The notes under the pieces: generated by a model
What the model was told of the DNA's origin: nothing
Databases searched by the model: none
The model's input: the letters and a program-made list of their open reading frames with translations, nothing else
Translations under genes and position numbers: made by a program
NCBI GenBank assembly: GCA_030694835.1
Contig: JAUYUF010000028.1
Location: 1 to 16,759, forward strand
Length of the DNA: 16,759 nt
Direction of reading: 5' to 3'
From: Flavobacteriaceae bacterium
GTDB lineage: Bacteria > Bacteroidota > Bacteroidia > Flavobacteriales > Flavobacteriaceae
Shown here: one piece after another, positions 6,941 to 14,352 of the stretch
How positions within the stretch are numbered: the first letter of the stretch is position 1
Layout of the letters: each line of letters starts with the position of its first letter

Positions 6941-7375
6941 TTAGCTTGAAAACCAGTTAGTCCAAGGAATTCTACTTAATATTAAAACTAAAGCTATACC
7001 GTAAAAAAGTGCGATTGTTTTATATTTTTCAATATCAGTAACTTTCTTTTTGTGTTTTGAAAATCCAATTGTAATTAAAGTAATTGCTATAATTCCAATT
7101 AAAGGATGCTCTACCAAAGCTTTTCTAAATTCACTGTTTTTCATTACTTCACCCATTCCAACATTTGTCATATTTGCATAATAATCTGATAAGAAAAAAG
7201 CAACAAAACCTACAATTAGCTGAACATGAGAAACTATTAATGCAAACAAAGAGATTCTTAAATCTTTTGCACTGAATTTCTTTTTAGCACTTAAGCCAAT
7301 TATTGCATTTACAATAGCTACTATTAAAATTAGCAACACTAAATAAGCCCAATAAGAATGAATCATTTTAATCAT
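6941..7375 (-). CDS. Conserved-looking four-helix membrane protein with four histidines, function unknown
   Basis: I do not recognise a named gene. The 144 residues form four hydrophobic segments (about 8-29, 42-63, 90-105 and 119-136) joined by lysine-rich loops, so this is an integral inner-membrane protein. Histidines fall at 6, 50, 90 and 108, near helix ends or within helices. That pattern would suit a small b-type-heme or metal-binding helical bundle, but no family signature proves it. Similar short Bacteroidetes proteins are loosely called cytochrome b-like in databases as far as I recall. Translation could start at Met1 (7375) or Met4 (7366); both give the same domain. It is monocistronic, with a TAnnTTTG element upstream and a terminator downstream. 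It is divergent from the CBS-ACT gene. Confidence 0.75.
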   Translation of the reverse strand: MIKMIHSYWAYLVLLILIVAIVNAIIGLSAKKKFSAKDLRISLFALIVSHVQLIVGFVAFFLSDYYANMTNVGMGEVMKNSEFRKALVEHPLIGIIAITLITIGFSKHKKKVTDIEKYKTIALFYGIALVLILSRIPWTNWFSS

Positions 7376-7401
7376 AGTACATCTATTTTTTTAATTAAAG
7401 A

Positions 7402-7409
7402 CAAAAGTA
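7402..7409 (-). promoter_or_regulatory. Candidate -7 element of the four-helix membrane protein gene
   Basis: On the minus strand TACTTTTG matches TAnnTTTG and sits 26 bases before the ATG at 7375. No good TTTG -33 box is found about 19 bases upstream, where the DNA is only T-rich on this strand. Confidence 0.5.
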
Positions 7410-7471
7410 GCTTAATTTAATATTCCTAAAATAGATAATTATGTTAAAAAGAATTATATTGATAAATATCT

Positions 7472-7479
7472 TATATTCG
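7472..7479 (+). promoter_or_regulatory. Weak -7-like element just before the CBS-ACT gene
   Basis: TATATTCG differs by one base from TAnnTTTG and ends 7 bases before the ATG at 7487. If it is used, the transcript would have almost no leader. No -33 box is visible. Confidence 0.3.
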
Positions 7480-7486
7480 TATTAGA

Positions 7487-8146
7487 ATGAACACTTTTAA
7501 ATGTATATCAAATGATGTTTGTGTGCCTACTTCAGAAAGCACCATAAAAGAGATTAAACAAATGTTTAAATATCTCGTTTTCACGCATTTACCAGTTGTG
7601 GATAATCATCAATATATTGGTTCTATTGCTGAAAAAGATCTTCTTTTATTTGAAAATGATGAGGAAAAAATTAAAAATTATAGTCATCTTCTAGAATTAT
7701 TCTTTGCAGAAGAAAATATGAGTTGGTTAGAGTTGTTGAAACTATTTGCAACTAATGACACTAATATTTTACCAATTTTAAATAATGAAAAGAAATATAT
7801 TGGATATTACGAATTAAACAACATACTTCATTTGTTTTATGACACACCTTTTCTCAGTGAAAATGGAGCAATTATTATCATTGAAAAAGAGTTAAAAGGA
7901 TATTCTTTTAGTGAAATTTCTCAAATTGTTGAATCTAATGATTGCAATTTATTGGGTATGTTTATTTCAGAAGTGTATAATGATAAAGTTCAAATTACCT
8001 TAAAAATGGGTTATTGTAATATCTCCTCAATCTCTGAAACTTTTGGTAGATATGGATATCAAATATTAACCAGTTTCCACGATGATGAGTCTCTAGAGAA
8101 CTTAAAAAATAGATCTGAGTATTTACAAAAATACCTAAATATGTAG
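7487..8146 (+). CDS. CBS-domain protein with C-terminal ACT-like domain (AcuB-like)
   Basis: This 219-residue soluble protein has a CBS pair and a probable ACT-like tail. CBS1 spans about 10-60, with THLPVVDNHQYIGSIAEKDLL at its end. CBS2 spans about 66-115, with ILPILNNEKKYIGYYELNNI. Residues about 125-205 (AIIIIEKELKGYSFSEISQI onward) have the beta-alpha-beta pattern of ACT domains. CBS pairs usually bind AMP, ATP or SAM, and ACT domains often bind small metabolites, so a regulatory sensor role is plausible. There is no catalytic or membrane domain. It lies 102 bases upstream of nadK in the same direction, a pairing I recall as common in Flavobacteria. A regulatory link to NAD(P) metabolism is inference. 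The ACT assignment is less certain than the CBS pair. Confidence 0.75.
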   Translation: MNTFKCISNDVCVPTSESTIKEIKQMFKYLVFTHLPVVDNHQYIGSIAEKDLLLFENDEEKIKNYSHLLELFFAEENMSWLELLKLFATNDTNILPILNNEKKYIGYYELNNILHLFYDTPFLSENGAIIIIEKELKGYSFSEISQIVESNDCNLLGMFISEVYNDKVQITLKMGYCNISSISETFGRYGYQILTSFHDDESLENLKNRSEYLQKYLNM

Positions 8147-8248
8147 TTTATGAAATAGCTATATTTATAAAAATCATTCATCAATTTAATATCAATATTT
8201 AATAGGTATATTCCGTTTGAAAAATAATAAACAAATAAAAAATTACGT

Positions 8249-9133
8249 ATGAAAGTAGCGATGTATGGTTACTGTTGTAAAGATGAAACAACTCAATTTT
8301 TTGAAGAATATATCCAGTTACTTCAAGAGAAAAAAGTTGAAATGATTTTTGAAATGAAGTTCTATAATCGATTAAAAAAATATCTTTCAATTCCGTTAAA
8401 CTATAAAACATTCGTTTCTAACAGTGATTTAGACAATTCATTCGATTTCTTTTTCTCATTTGGAGGAGACGGAACTATGCTTCGATCTATTGCATATGTA
8501 AGAGATTTAGGAATTCCTATTTTAGGCATTAATACTGGCCGATTAGGTTTTTTGGCATTAGTAAATAAAGATGAATTTCTAGATGCTTTGGAAATGTTAG
8601 ACAACAAACAATTTACTATTCGAGAGCGTTCGCTTTTACAGGTAAAAACCACTCCAAAAACTAATGAATTATCCCAACTCGATTTTGCCCTCAATGAAGT
8701 AACTGTTGGTCGTAAAAACACTTCTTCAATGATAAAAATTACCACTTTTATCAATGATAATTACCTCACATCTTACTGGGCTGATGGCTTAATTGTTGCT
8801 ACTCCAACAGGCTCTACTGGCTACTCTCTTAGTTGTGGAGGGCCTATCATTACACCAAGTTCAGAAACAATTGTGTTAACACCAATTGCTCCTCATAATT
8901 TAAATGTTCGCGCCCTAGTAATTCAAGATGATATCAAAATTACCTTAAGTGTTACGGGAAGAGAAAAAACATTTTTAATGTCTTTAGATTCAAAAACATA
9001 CACTTTAAAAAACGAAACAGAAATTTTTATTGAGAAAGCACCTTTTAAAATTAAAACGGTTCAGCTAAATCATCAATCATTTTTAAAAACACTTCGCAAC
9101 AAACTTATGTGGGGCGAAGATCCAAGAAATTAA
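8249..9133 (+). CDS. nadK: NAD kinase
   Basis: This 294-residue enzyme phosphorylates NAD at the 2'-hydroxyl to make NADP in the cytoplasm. The diagnostic GGDGT motif is at residues 72-76, with the catalytic Asp74. GINTGRLGFL at 93-102 and the NE pair at 149-150 in FALNEVTVGR are present. The long conserved block ADGLIVATPTGSTGYSLSCG (178-197) forms the NAD site. The N-terminus MKVAMYGYC is the usual first beta strand, so the ATG at 8249 is well placed. The 102-base gap after the CBS-ACT gene contains no convincing terminator, so the two may be co-transcribed. A 130-base gap with its own promoter separates it from the DUF6089 gene. Length and motifs are complete. Confidence 0.96.
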   Translation: MKVAMYGYCCKDETTQFFEEYIQLLQEKKVEMIFEMKFYNRLKKYLSIPLNYKTFVSNSDLDNSFDFFFSFGGDGTMLRSIAYVRDLGIPILGINTGRLGFLALVNKDEFLDALEMLDNKQFTIRERSLLQVKTTPKTNELSQLDFALNEVTVGRKNTSSMIKITTFINDNYLTSYWADGLIVATPTGSTGYSLSCGGPIITPSSETIVLTPIAPHNLNVRALVIQDDIKITLSVTGREKTFLMSLDSKTYTLKNETEIFIEKAPFKIKTVQLNHQSFLKTLRNKLMWGEDPRN

Positions 9134-9194
9134 AATAAATACACTTCAAATACAATTTTTCTGCTATTTAATGGTTATAATCTAACTAATTAAG

Positions 9195-9217
9195 TCTTTA
9201 AAAAGCTAGTTTAAAGA
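9195..9217. repeat. Perfect 8-bp inverted repeat upstream of the DUF6089-uppS-bamA promoter
   Basis: TCTTTAAA (9195-9202), a 7-base spacer and TTTAAAGA (9210-9217) form a perfect dyad. Its right arm covers the place where a -33 box would be for the -7 element at 9239. No T tract follows, so a terminator is unlikely. An operator or chance are the alternatives. Confidence 0.4.
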
Positions 9218-9238
9218 GTAAAAGCAATTAGTTTTTTT

Positions 9239-9246
9239 TATATTTG
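9239..9246 (+). promoter_or_regulatory. Candidate -7 promoter element of the envelope cluster
   Basis: TATATTTG is an exact TAnnTTTG match after a T run, 16 bases before the ATG at 9263. No TTTG -33 box is present about 19 bases upstream; the inverted repeat at 9195-9217 is there instead. Confidence 0.55.
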
Positions 9247-9262
9247 CACGCTATTCATCTCT

Positions 9263-9946
9263 ATGGAAAAACAAAGGATCTTATATGTTTTAATTTTTAT
9301 TTCAACATCACTTTGGGCACAACTGCATGAAGTTGGTTTTTTTGTAGGTGGAAGTAATTATATTGGAGATGTTGGCAATGAAGCATATTTTAACCCAAAT
9401 CAGTTAGGAGGAGGCATTTTGTATAAAAGAAATATCAATACTAGAATTGCATTAAGAGCAACTTATACACACATTAAACTTGTGGCAGAAGATACTGATG
9501 CGTCTAATATTGTACGCAGAAATAGAGGTTTTAAAATTACCAATACTTTGGATGAATTATCTGCTGGAATTGAATTTAATTATTTTAATTATGATTTAAC
9601 CACTCATGACCAAGCATATACGCCTTATTTATTATTTGAATTAGTTGCATTTAATTATAGTGTTATTACTGATGGAACTGTTCCAAGTAATTATATATAT
9701 GAAAGAAAAACTTCGTTTGCAATTCCCTTAGGAGTTGGATTTAAAGCGAAGCTATTAGATTATTTTGCGGTAGCAGCTGAGATAAAAGGCAGATATACTT
9801 TTGTTGATAATTTAGATTATAATAATCCAAATATTCCACTTTTAAATTATGGTAATCCAAATAGTAATGATTGGTATATCTTTTCAGGAATTACTTTTAC
9901 ATACTCTTTTGGAAGACCCCCTTGTTATATATCACCATCAAACTAA
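9263..9946 (+). CDS. DUF6089-type exported / outer-membrane beta-barrel protein
   Basis: This 227-residue protein begins with a signal peptide (about residues 1-19, ending in SLWA before Gln20). The mature part is rich in alternating aromatic and polar strands typical of small outer-membrane barrels: EVGFFVGGSNYIGDVG near 23-38, LSAGIEFNYFNYD near 98-110, and a closing strand YIFSGITFTYSFG near 205-217. I recognise this as the Bacteroidetes DUF6089 family, which is commonly placed just before uppS and bamA. Its function is unknown; a role in envelope assembly is suggested only by its position. Its stop overlaps the uppS ATG by one base (TAATG), so the two are probably translationally coupled. 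It ends in CYISPSN, without the terminal aromatic residue often seen on barrels. Confidence 0.82.
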   Translation: MEKQRILYVLIFISTSLWAQLHEVGFFVGGSNYIGDVGNEAYFNPNQLGGGILYKRNINTRIALRATYTHIKLVAEDTDASNIVRRNRGFKITNTLDELSAGIEFNYFNYDLTTHDQAYTPYLLFELVAFNYSVITDGTVPSNYIYERKTSFAIPLGVGFKAKLLDYFAVAAEIKGRYTFVDNLDYNNPNIPLLNYGNPNSNDWYIFSGITFTYSFGRPPCYISPSN

Positions 9947-10692
9947 TGAATTTAAGAGATCAAATAGACATAAACAAACTCCCCAATCACGTTGCTGTAA
10001 TAATGGATGGCAACGGACGATGGGCTCAATCACAAGGAAAAGCACGTGTTTTTGGGCATAAAAATGGAGTTAATTCTGTAAGAGAAACGTTAAAAGCAGC
10101 TTCTGAATTGGGAATTAAAGCGTTAACTCTTTACGCATTTTCTACAGAAAATTGGAATAGACCAAAAACTGAAGTAGATACTTTAATGAAATTATTATCA
10201 TCTGCTTTAAAAAAAGAACTAAAAACTTTTCAAAAAAATAACATTAAATTAAATGCTATCGGCAACTTATCTACACTGCCTCAAAAAGCATTTCATGACC
10301 TAAGTGAAGTTATTGAAAAAACTAAAAATAATAACCAATTTACATTAACCTTGGCACTAAGTTATGGAAGTAGAGAAGAGATTGTTAAAGCCGTCCAAAA
10401 TATTTCCAAAAAAGTTGTTAATAATGAATTGATGATTGAAGAAATTGATGAAAATATTATAAATAATCATTTATATACATTTTCTTTGCCGGAAGTAGAT
10501 TTATTAATCCGAACAAGCGGAGAAAAAAGAATCAGCAACTTTTTATTGTGGCAAATAGCCTATTCTGAATTTTATTTTACAGAAACGCTTTGGCCTGATT
10601 TTAAAAAAGACGATTTTTACCGCGCCATAATTGAATATCAAAAAAGAGAACGTCGGTTTGGAAAAACCAGCGAACAATTAAAAAACAAATAG
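9946..10692 (+). CDS. uppS: Isoprenyl transferase (undecaprenyl diphosphate synthase)
   Basis: This cis-prenyltransferase condenses isopentenyl diphosphate onto farnesyl diphosphate to make undecaprenyl diphosphate, the lipid carrier for peptidoglycan and other surface polymers. I chose the ATG at 9946, giving 248 residues, because it overlaps the DUF6089 stop by one base and gives the usual family length. An upstream ATG at 9871 in the same frame would add 25 hydrophobic residues lying inside the previous gene. With this start, the catalytic Asp21 is in MDGNGRWA (20-27) and His38 in FGHKNG. TLYAFSTENW lies at 61-70, and RTSGEKRISNFLLWQIAYSE is near the C-terminus. All substrate-binding motifs are present. 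Its TAG stop abuts the bamA ATG with no spacer, marking a tight operon. Confidence 0.95.
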   Translation: MNLRDQIDINKLPNHVAVIMDGNGRWAQSQGKARVFGHKNGVNSVRETLKAASELGIKALTLYAFSTENWNRPKTEVDTLMKLLSSALKKELKTFQKNNIKLNAIGNLSTLPQKAFHDLSEVIEKTKNNNQFTLTLALSYGSREEIVKAVQNISKKVVNNELMIEEIDENIINNHLYTFSLPEVDLLIRTSGEKRISNFLLWQIAYSEFYFTETLWPDFKKDDFYRAIIEYQKRERRFGKTSEQLKNK

Positions 10693-13167
10693 ATGAATAA
10701 AAATAGATTAGTGCTGTTATTACTTATTTTAATTACAAGCATCGCAGCAAAATCACAAGACTCCATACCTTTTCAAAAAGAAAAAAAATATACTCTAGGA
10801 GATTTTACCGTTGTTGGATTACAAAAATTTAGCGAACAAACTGTAAAAGTTTTTACAGGATTGCGTGTTGACCAAGAAATTAAACTTCCTGGAGATAAGC
10901 TAAGTAGTGCAATCAAAAAACTATACGACTCTAAACAATTTAGTGAAATTGATGTATATATCTCTAAAATTGATGGAGATGTTGTATATCTAGAATTTAA
11001 AGTAGTAGAGTTACCACAATTAAATAACGTTACTTTTAAAGGGGTTAAAAAAAGCAAAGCTAAAGAACTTCAAAAAGAAACTGAGCTAAAAAAAGGTGCA
11101 ATGGTAACTGACAACTTGATTATCACAACAGAAAATTACATCAAAAACAAATACCAGAAAAAAGGTTTTTTAAAAACGAAAGTTACTTTAGAAACCAAAA
11201 AAGACACTTCAGACACCAATACTGTTGATATGTTGGTTTTGATAGATAAAGGAGAAAAAATCAAAATCAAAAATATAAATATCGTTGGTAATGATGCTTT
11301 TAAAGATAAAGCCGTTAAAAAAGCGATGAAAAAAACCAAAGAATCATTTTTAGGTCGTTTCTGGAAAGCCTCCAAATATATTGACACTGATTACAAAGAA
11401 GATTTAGAAAATGTAATAACTAAATATTCAGAAAAAGGACATCGTGATGCTAGAATTATAAGTGAATCTATTTCTTGGAATGACGATAATACTATTAATG
11501 TTGATATCAATTTAGAAGAAGGAAAAAAATATTTCTTTGGTGATATTAAATTTATTGGTAACAAAAAATATACAGATGAACAACTTCATTCAATGCTTAA
11601 AATTGAAAAAGGAGATGTTTACAATGGTAAAATATTAAAAGAACGTATTAAAGGAAATAACAAACCAGATTCTGATGATATTCAAACACTTTATTTAAAT
11701 ACAGGTTATTTGTTTGCGCAGGTAAATCCGGTTGAAACTAAAATTGAAGATGATGTTATAGAAATTGAAGTGAGAATTCATGAAGATGAACAAGCTACAA
11801 TCCGAAAAGTAAGTGTAACAGGAAACGACAAAACTAATGATAGAGTTATTTATCGTGAGTTAAGAACACGTCCTGGAAATCTATTCAGTAAAGAAGACAT
11901 CATTCGCTCAATTAGAGAAATTGGTCAATTAGGATTTTTTGATGCTGAAACCATATCTCCAGACGTGCAACCAAATTATCAAGACAAAACAGTAGATATA
12001 GATTATTCAGTTACTGAAAAAGGATCTAGTCAAATTGAATTACAAGGTGGTTATGGTGGTGGTGCTTTTATTGGAACCTTAGGATTATCTTTTAACAATT
12101 TTTCTATCAAGGGATTATTTGATAAGGACGCCTACAAACCACTTCCTATGGGTGATGGACAGAAAATAGCATTGAGACTTCAAACCAGTAAATATTACAG
12201 CACTTATAGTTTTTCTTTTTCAGAACCTTGGTTAGGTGGTAAAAGACCAAAATCATTATCCTATTCTATTTATAACTCTCGTCAATATCGTTATGATTAT
12301 TATACAGGTTCAGTTGATAAAAGTCAAAGAATTAACATTATAGGATTGTCTTTAGGTTTAGGTCAACGTTTAAAATGGCCGGATGATTATTTTACTTTAT
12401 CACAAAATATATCCTATCAACAATACGATTTAAATGATTATCCAATTGCTACATTTTCATTTAGTACAGGTAATGTAAATAACTTATCTTACGGAATTGC
12501 TTTTGGAAGAAACTCAACAGGACCGAGTCCAATTTTCCCTAAATATGGTTCAGAATTTACTGTTGGAGGTAAATTTACATTTCCCTATTCATTAGTTAAT
12601 GAAAAAGATTACACTTCATTAGGAGATAGTGAAAAATATAAATGGTTAGAATATTATAAATTAAATTTTAAAGGTCGATGGTATACATCTTTACCTGCAA
12701 AATTTGTTTTAATGTCTAATATTGAAGCTGGGTTTCTTGGAAATTATAATTCAGATTTAGGAACTTCTCCTTTCGAAAGATATTTTGTTGGAGGTGATGG
12801 TATGGCAGCTTTTCAAATGGATGGCCGTGAAACAATTGCGCTAAGAGGATATGAAAATTCACGATTATCATCTTTAGAAGGAGGAACCATTTACAATAAA
12901 TTTTCTATGGAAATAAGATATCCTGTATCTTTAAAACCAAGTGCTTCAATTTATTTACTAGGCTTTATGGAAGGTGGTAATTCTTATGATGGATTTAAGA
13001 AATACAATCCATTTGAATTGAAACGTTCATTAGGAATGGGTATGAGAATATTTATGCCTGCATTTGGGGTATTAGGAATTGATTTTGGTAATGGAATTGA
13101 TCCACTTCCGGGAACAAATGTAAAATCTGGCTGGCAAACACATTTCATAATAGGACAACAATTCTAA
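10693..13167 (+). CDS. bamA: BamA, outer membrane protein assembly factor (Omp85 family)
   Basis: This 824-residue protein begins with a signal peptide (about 1-21). A periplasmic stretch of POTRA domains follows (about 33-440), each with the beta-alpha-alpha-beta-beta pattern; examples are the YTLGDFTVVGLQKFSE start and VSVTGNDKTNDRVIYRELRT (about 374-393). The C-terminal 16-strand barrel starts near ELQGGYGGGAFIG (about 448-460). The loop 6 motif of the Omp85 family appears as LRGYENSRL, with Arg718-Gly719-Tyr720. The chain ends in a phenylalanine (HFIIGQQF), the usual outer-membrane signal. BamA is the core of the complex that inserts beta-barrel proteins. The gene starts directly after the uppS stop and is followed by two Skp chaperones that would feed it substrates. 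Length and domains look complete. Confidence 0.95.
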   Translation: MNKNRLVLLLLILITSIAAKSQDSIPFQKEKKYTLGDFTVVGLQKFSEQTVKVFTGLRVDQEIKLPGDKLSSAIKKLYDSKQFSEIDVYISKIDGDVVYLEFKVVELPQLNNVTFKGVKKSKAKELQKETELKKGAMVTDNLIITTENYIKNKYQKKGFLKTKVTLETKKDTSDTNTVDMLVLIDKGEKIKIKNINIVGNDAFKDKAVKKAMKKTKESFLGRFWKASKYIDTDYKEDLENVITKYSEKGHRDARIISESISWNDDNTINVDINLEEGKKYFFGDIKFIGNKKYTDEQLHSMLKIEKGDVYNGKILKERIKGNNKPDSDDIQTLYLNTGYLFAQVNPVETKIEDDVIEIEVRIHEDEQATIRKVSVTGNDKTNDRVIYRELRTRPGNLFSKEDIIRSIREIGQLGFFDAETISPDVQPNYQDKTVDIDYSVTEKGSSQIELQGGYGGGAFIGTLGLSFNNFSIKGLFDKDAYKPLPMGDGQKIALRLQTSKYYSTYSFSFSEPWLGGKRPKSLSYSIYNSRQYRYDYYTGSVDKSQRINIIGLSLGLGQRLKWPDDYFTLSQNISYQQYDLNDYPIATFSFSTGNVNNLSYGIAFGRNSTGPSPIFPKYGSEFTVGGKFTFPYSLVNEKDYTSLGDSEKYKWLEYYKLNFKGRWYTSLPAKFVLMSNIEAGFLGNYNSDLGTSPFERYFVGGDGMAAFQMDGRETIALRGYENSRLSSLEGGTIYNKFSMEIRYPVSLKPSASIYLLGFMEGGNSYDGFKKYNPFELKRSLGMGMRIFMPAFGVLGIDFGNGIDPLPGTNVKSGWQTHFIIGQQF

Positions 13168-13175
13168 TAAAATGC

Positions 13176-13183
13176 TATATTTG
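13176..13183 (+). promoter_or_regulatory. Candidate -7 element upstream of the first skp gene
   Basis: TATATTTG matches TAnnTTTG, lies 8 bases after the bamA stop and 52 bases before the ATG at 13236. No TTTG -33 box is seen. It could give the chaperone genes transcription independent of bamA. Confidence 0.4.
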
Positions 13184-13198
13184 TTATGATATAAAATT

Positions 13199-13213
13199 TG
13201 GCACGGTTTTTTC
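13199..13213 (+). promoter_or_regulatory. Sigma-54-like promoter sequence before the first skp gene (imperfect)
   Basis: TGGCACGG (13199-13206) is an excellent -24 element. At the correct spacing the -12 element is TTTC (13210-13213) instead of TTGC. The geometry would place the transcript start about 11 bases before the ATG at 13236. The missing conserved G keeps this tentative. Confidence 0.35.
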
Positions 13214-13235
13214 TTATTTACTTATATTCAATTTT

Positions 13236-14315
13236 ATGAAAAAAATATTTTTATTTATTATAATTTATTCCATAACCACAGGAACTTTAACAGCTCAAAA
13301 AGCGCAACGCATTGCATATATTGACGCGGAATACATTTTAGAAAATATTCCAGAATATATAGATGCTCAAGCTAAATTGAATGATAAAGTTAAAAAATGG
13401 GAAATTAATTTGGATAACAATAAAAGAGAATTAGAAATTTTAAAAACTGATTTGGCTGCTCAAAAAGTTTTGTTAACCAAAGAAATGATACAAGATAAAG
13501 AAGAAGATATTCTTATAAAAGAAAGTCAATTAAGAGAGTTGAGGGATTTATATTTTGGTCCAAAAGGAGATTTATTTTTTTATAGAAAGCAATTAGTTAA
13601 GCCTATTCAAGATCAAATGTACAATGCTGTGCGTGAAATTGCAGAGTCTAAGAATTATGATTTTGTTTTTGATAAAAATAGTGATTTAATTATGCTTTAT
13701 TCTAATAAAGCTTATGATTTAAGCGAGCTTGTATTAAATAATATTACACGAGTTAAGCAAAAAAATGAAAGAGAAGTACAAAGACAAGTAAAAGTTTTGG
13801 AAAATAATAGACCTAACAATGTTAATAATTCTATAAACATAACAAGCTCTATTGAGAGAGAAGCTACAAGAATTGCGAGAGAAGAACAACAAAAAGCTAT
13901 TATTACAGAAAAACAAAGTCAAAGAGAAGAACAAAGACAAAACATCATTAAACAACGTGAAGAAAATCTCAGAAAACGTGAAGAAGCAAAACAACCAGCT
14001 TTAAAGAAAAAAGAAGTTAGTACAACATTATCCAAAACAACACAAAAAGTTGATACGGTAAACATAAAAAAAGATTCGTTAGTTGATCTAAAAATAGCTG
14101 TTTTAGATTCTATCCAAGTTGAAAAAGATAGTTTAACACCTCAACAAAGAATGATTCTTGATCGACAACTAAAAAAAGAAGCGGCTCAAAAAGCCATAGA
14201 AGAAAGACGATTAGAAAGTATTAAACAAAGAGAAGCACAACAAAAAGCATTGCAAGAAAAAAGAGAAAAAGCGCTTAAAGAACGAGAAGAACAAAAAAAG
14301 AAAGATAACAATTAA
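13236..14315 (+). CDS. OmpH/Skp-family periplasmic chaperone with long charged C-terminal tail
   Basis: This 359-residue protein begins with a signal peptide (about 1-20, TGTLTA then Gln). An OmpH/Skp domain follows at about 24-172: IAYIDAEYILENIPEY is the typical first strand and helix, long coiled-coil tentacle helices span about 45-135, and YDFVFDKNSDLIMLYSN (141-157) is the closing body segment. Skp trimers hold unfolded outer-membrane proteins for delivery to BamA. The remaining 187 residues are a low-complexity tail rich in Lys, Glu, Gln and Arg. It contains related repeats such as IKQREENLRKREE (about 238-250) and IKQREAQQKALQEKREKALK near the end. Standard Skp is about 160 residues, so this form is more than twice that length. 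It lies 68 bases after bamA and 37 bases before a normal-length skp. Confidence 0.9.
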   Translation: MKKIFLFIIIYSITTGTLTAQKAQRIAYIDAEYILENIPEYIDAQAKLNDKVKKWEINLDNNKRELEILKTDLAAQKVLLTKEMIQDKEEDILIKESQLRELRDLYFGPKGDLFFYRKQLVKPIQDQMYNAVREIAESKNYDFVFDKNSDLIMLYSNKAYDLSELVLNNITRVKQKNEREVQRQVKVLENNRPNNVNNSINITSSIEREATRIAREEQQKAIITEKQSQREEQRQNIIKQREENLRKREEAKQPALKKKEVSTTLSKTTQKVDTVNIKKDSLVDLKIAVLDSIQVEKDSLTPQQRMILDRQLKKEAAQKAIEERRLESIKQREAQQKALQEKREKALKEREEQKKKDNN

Positions 14316-14352
14316 AAAAAGAAATCATTAATTTAAAAATAAGGAATTTACA

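Noticed and set aside
8199..8754. Open frames on the minus strand opposite nadK.
   Set aside because: They lie antisense to a gene with full family motifs, have no family features and reflect AT-rich codon usage.
9871..9945. A 25-residue N-terminal extension of uppS from an upstream in-frame ATG.
   Set aside because: It lies wholly inside the DUF6089 gene. The ATG at 9946 overlaps that stop and gives the normal enzyme length.
10773..11387. Open frames antisense to the bamA POTRA region.
   Set aside because: There is no recognisable domain, and the opposite strand encodes a complete BamA.
13734..13994. A Phe/Leu/Ser-rich open frame antisense to the skp tail.
   Set aside because: It is the mirror of a Lys/Glu-rich coding sequence (GAA and AAA read as TTC and TTT) and not a believable membrane protein gene.
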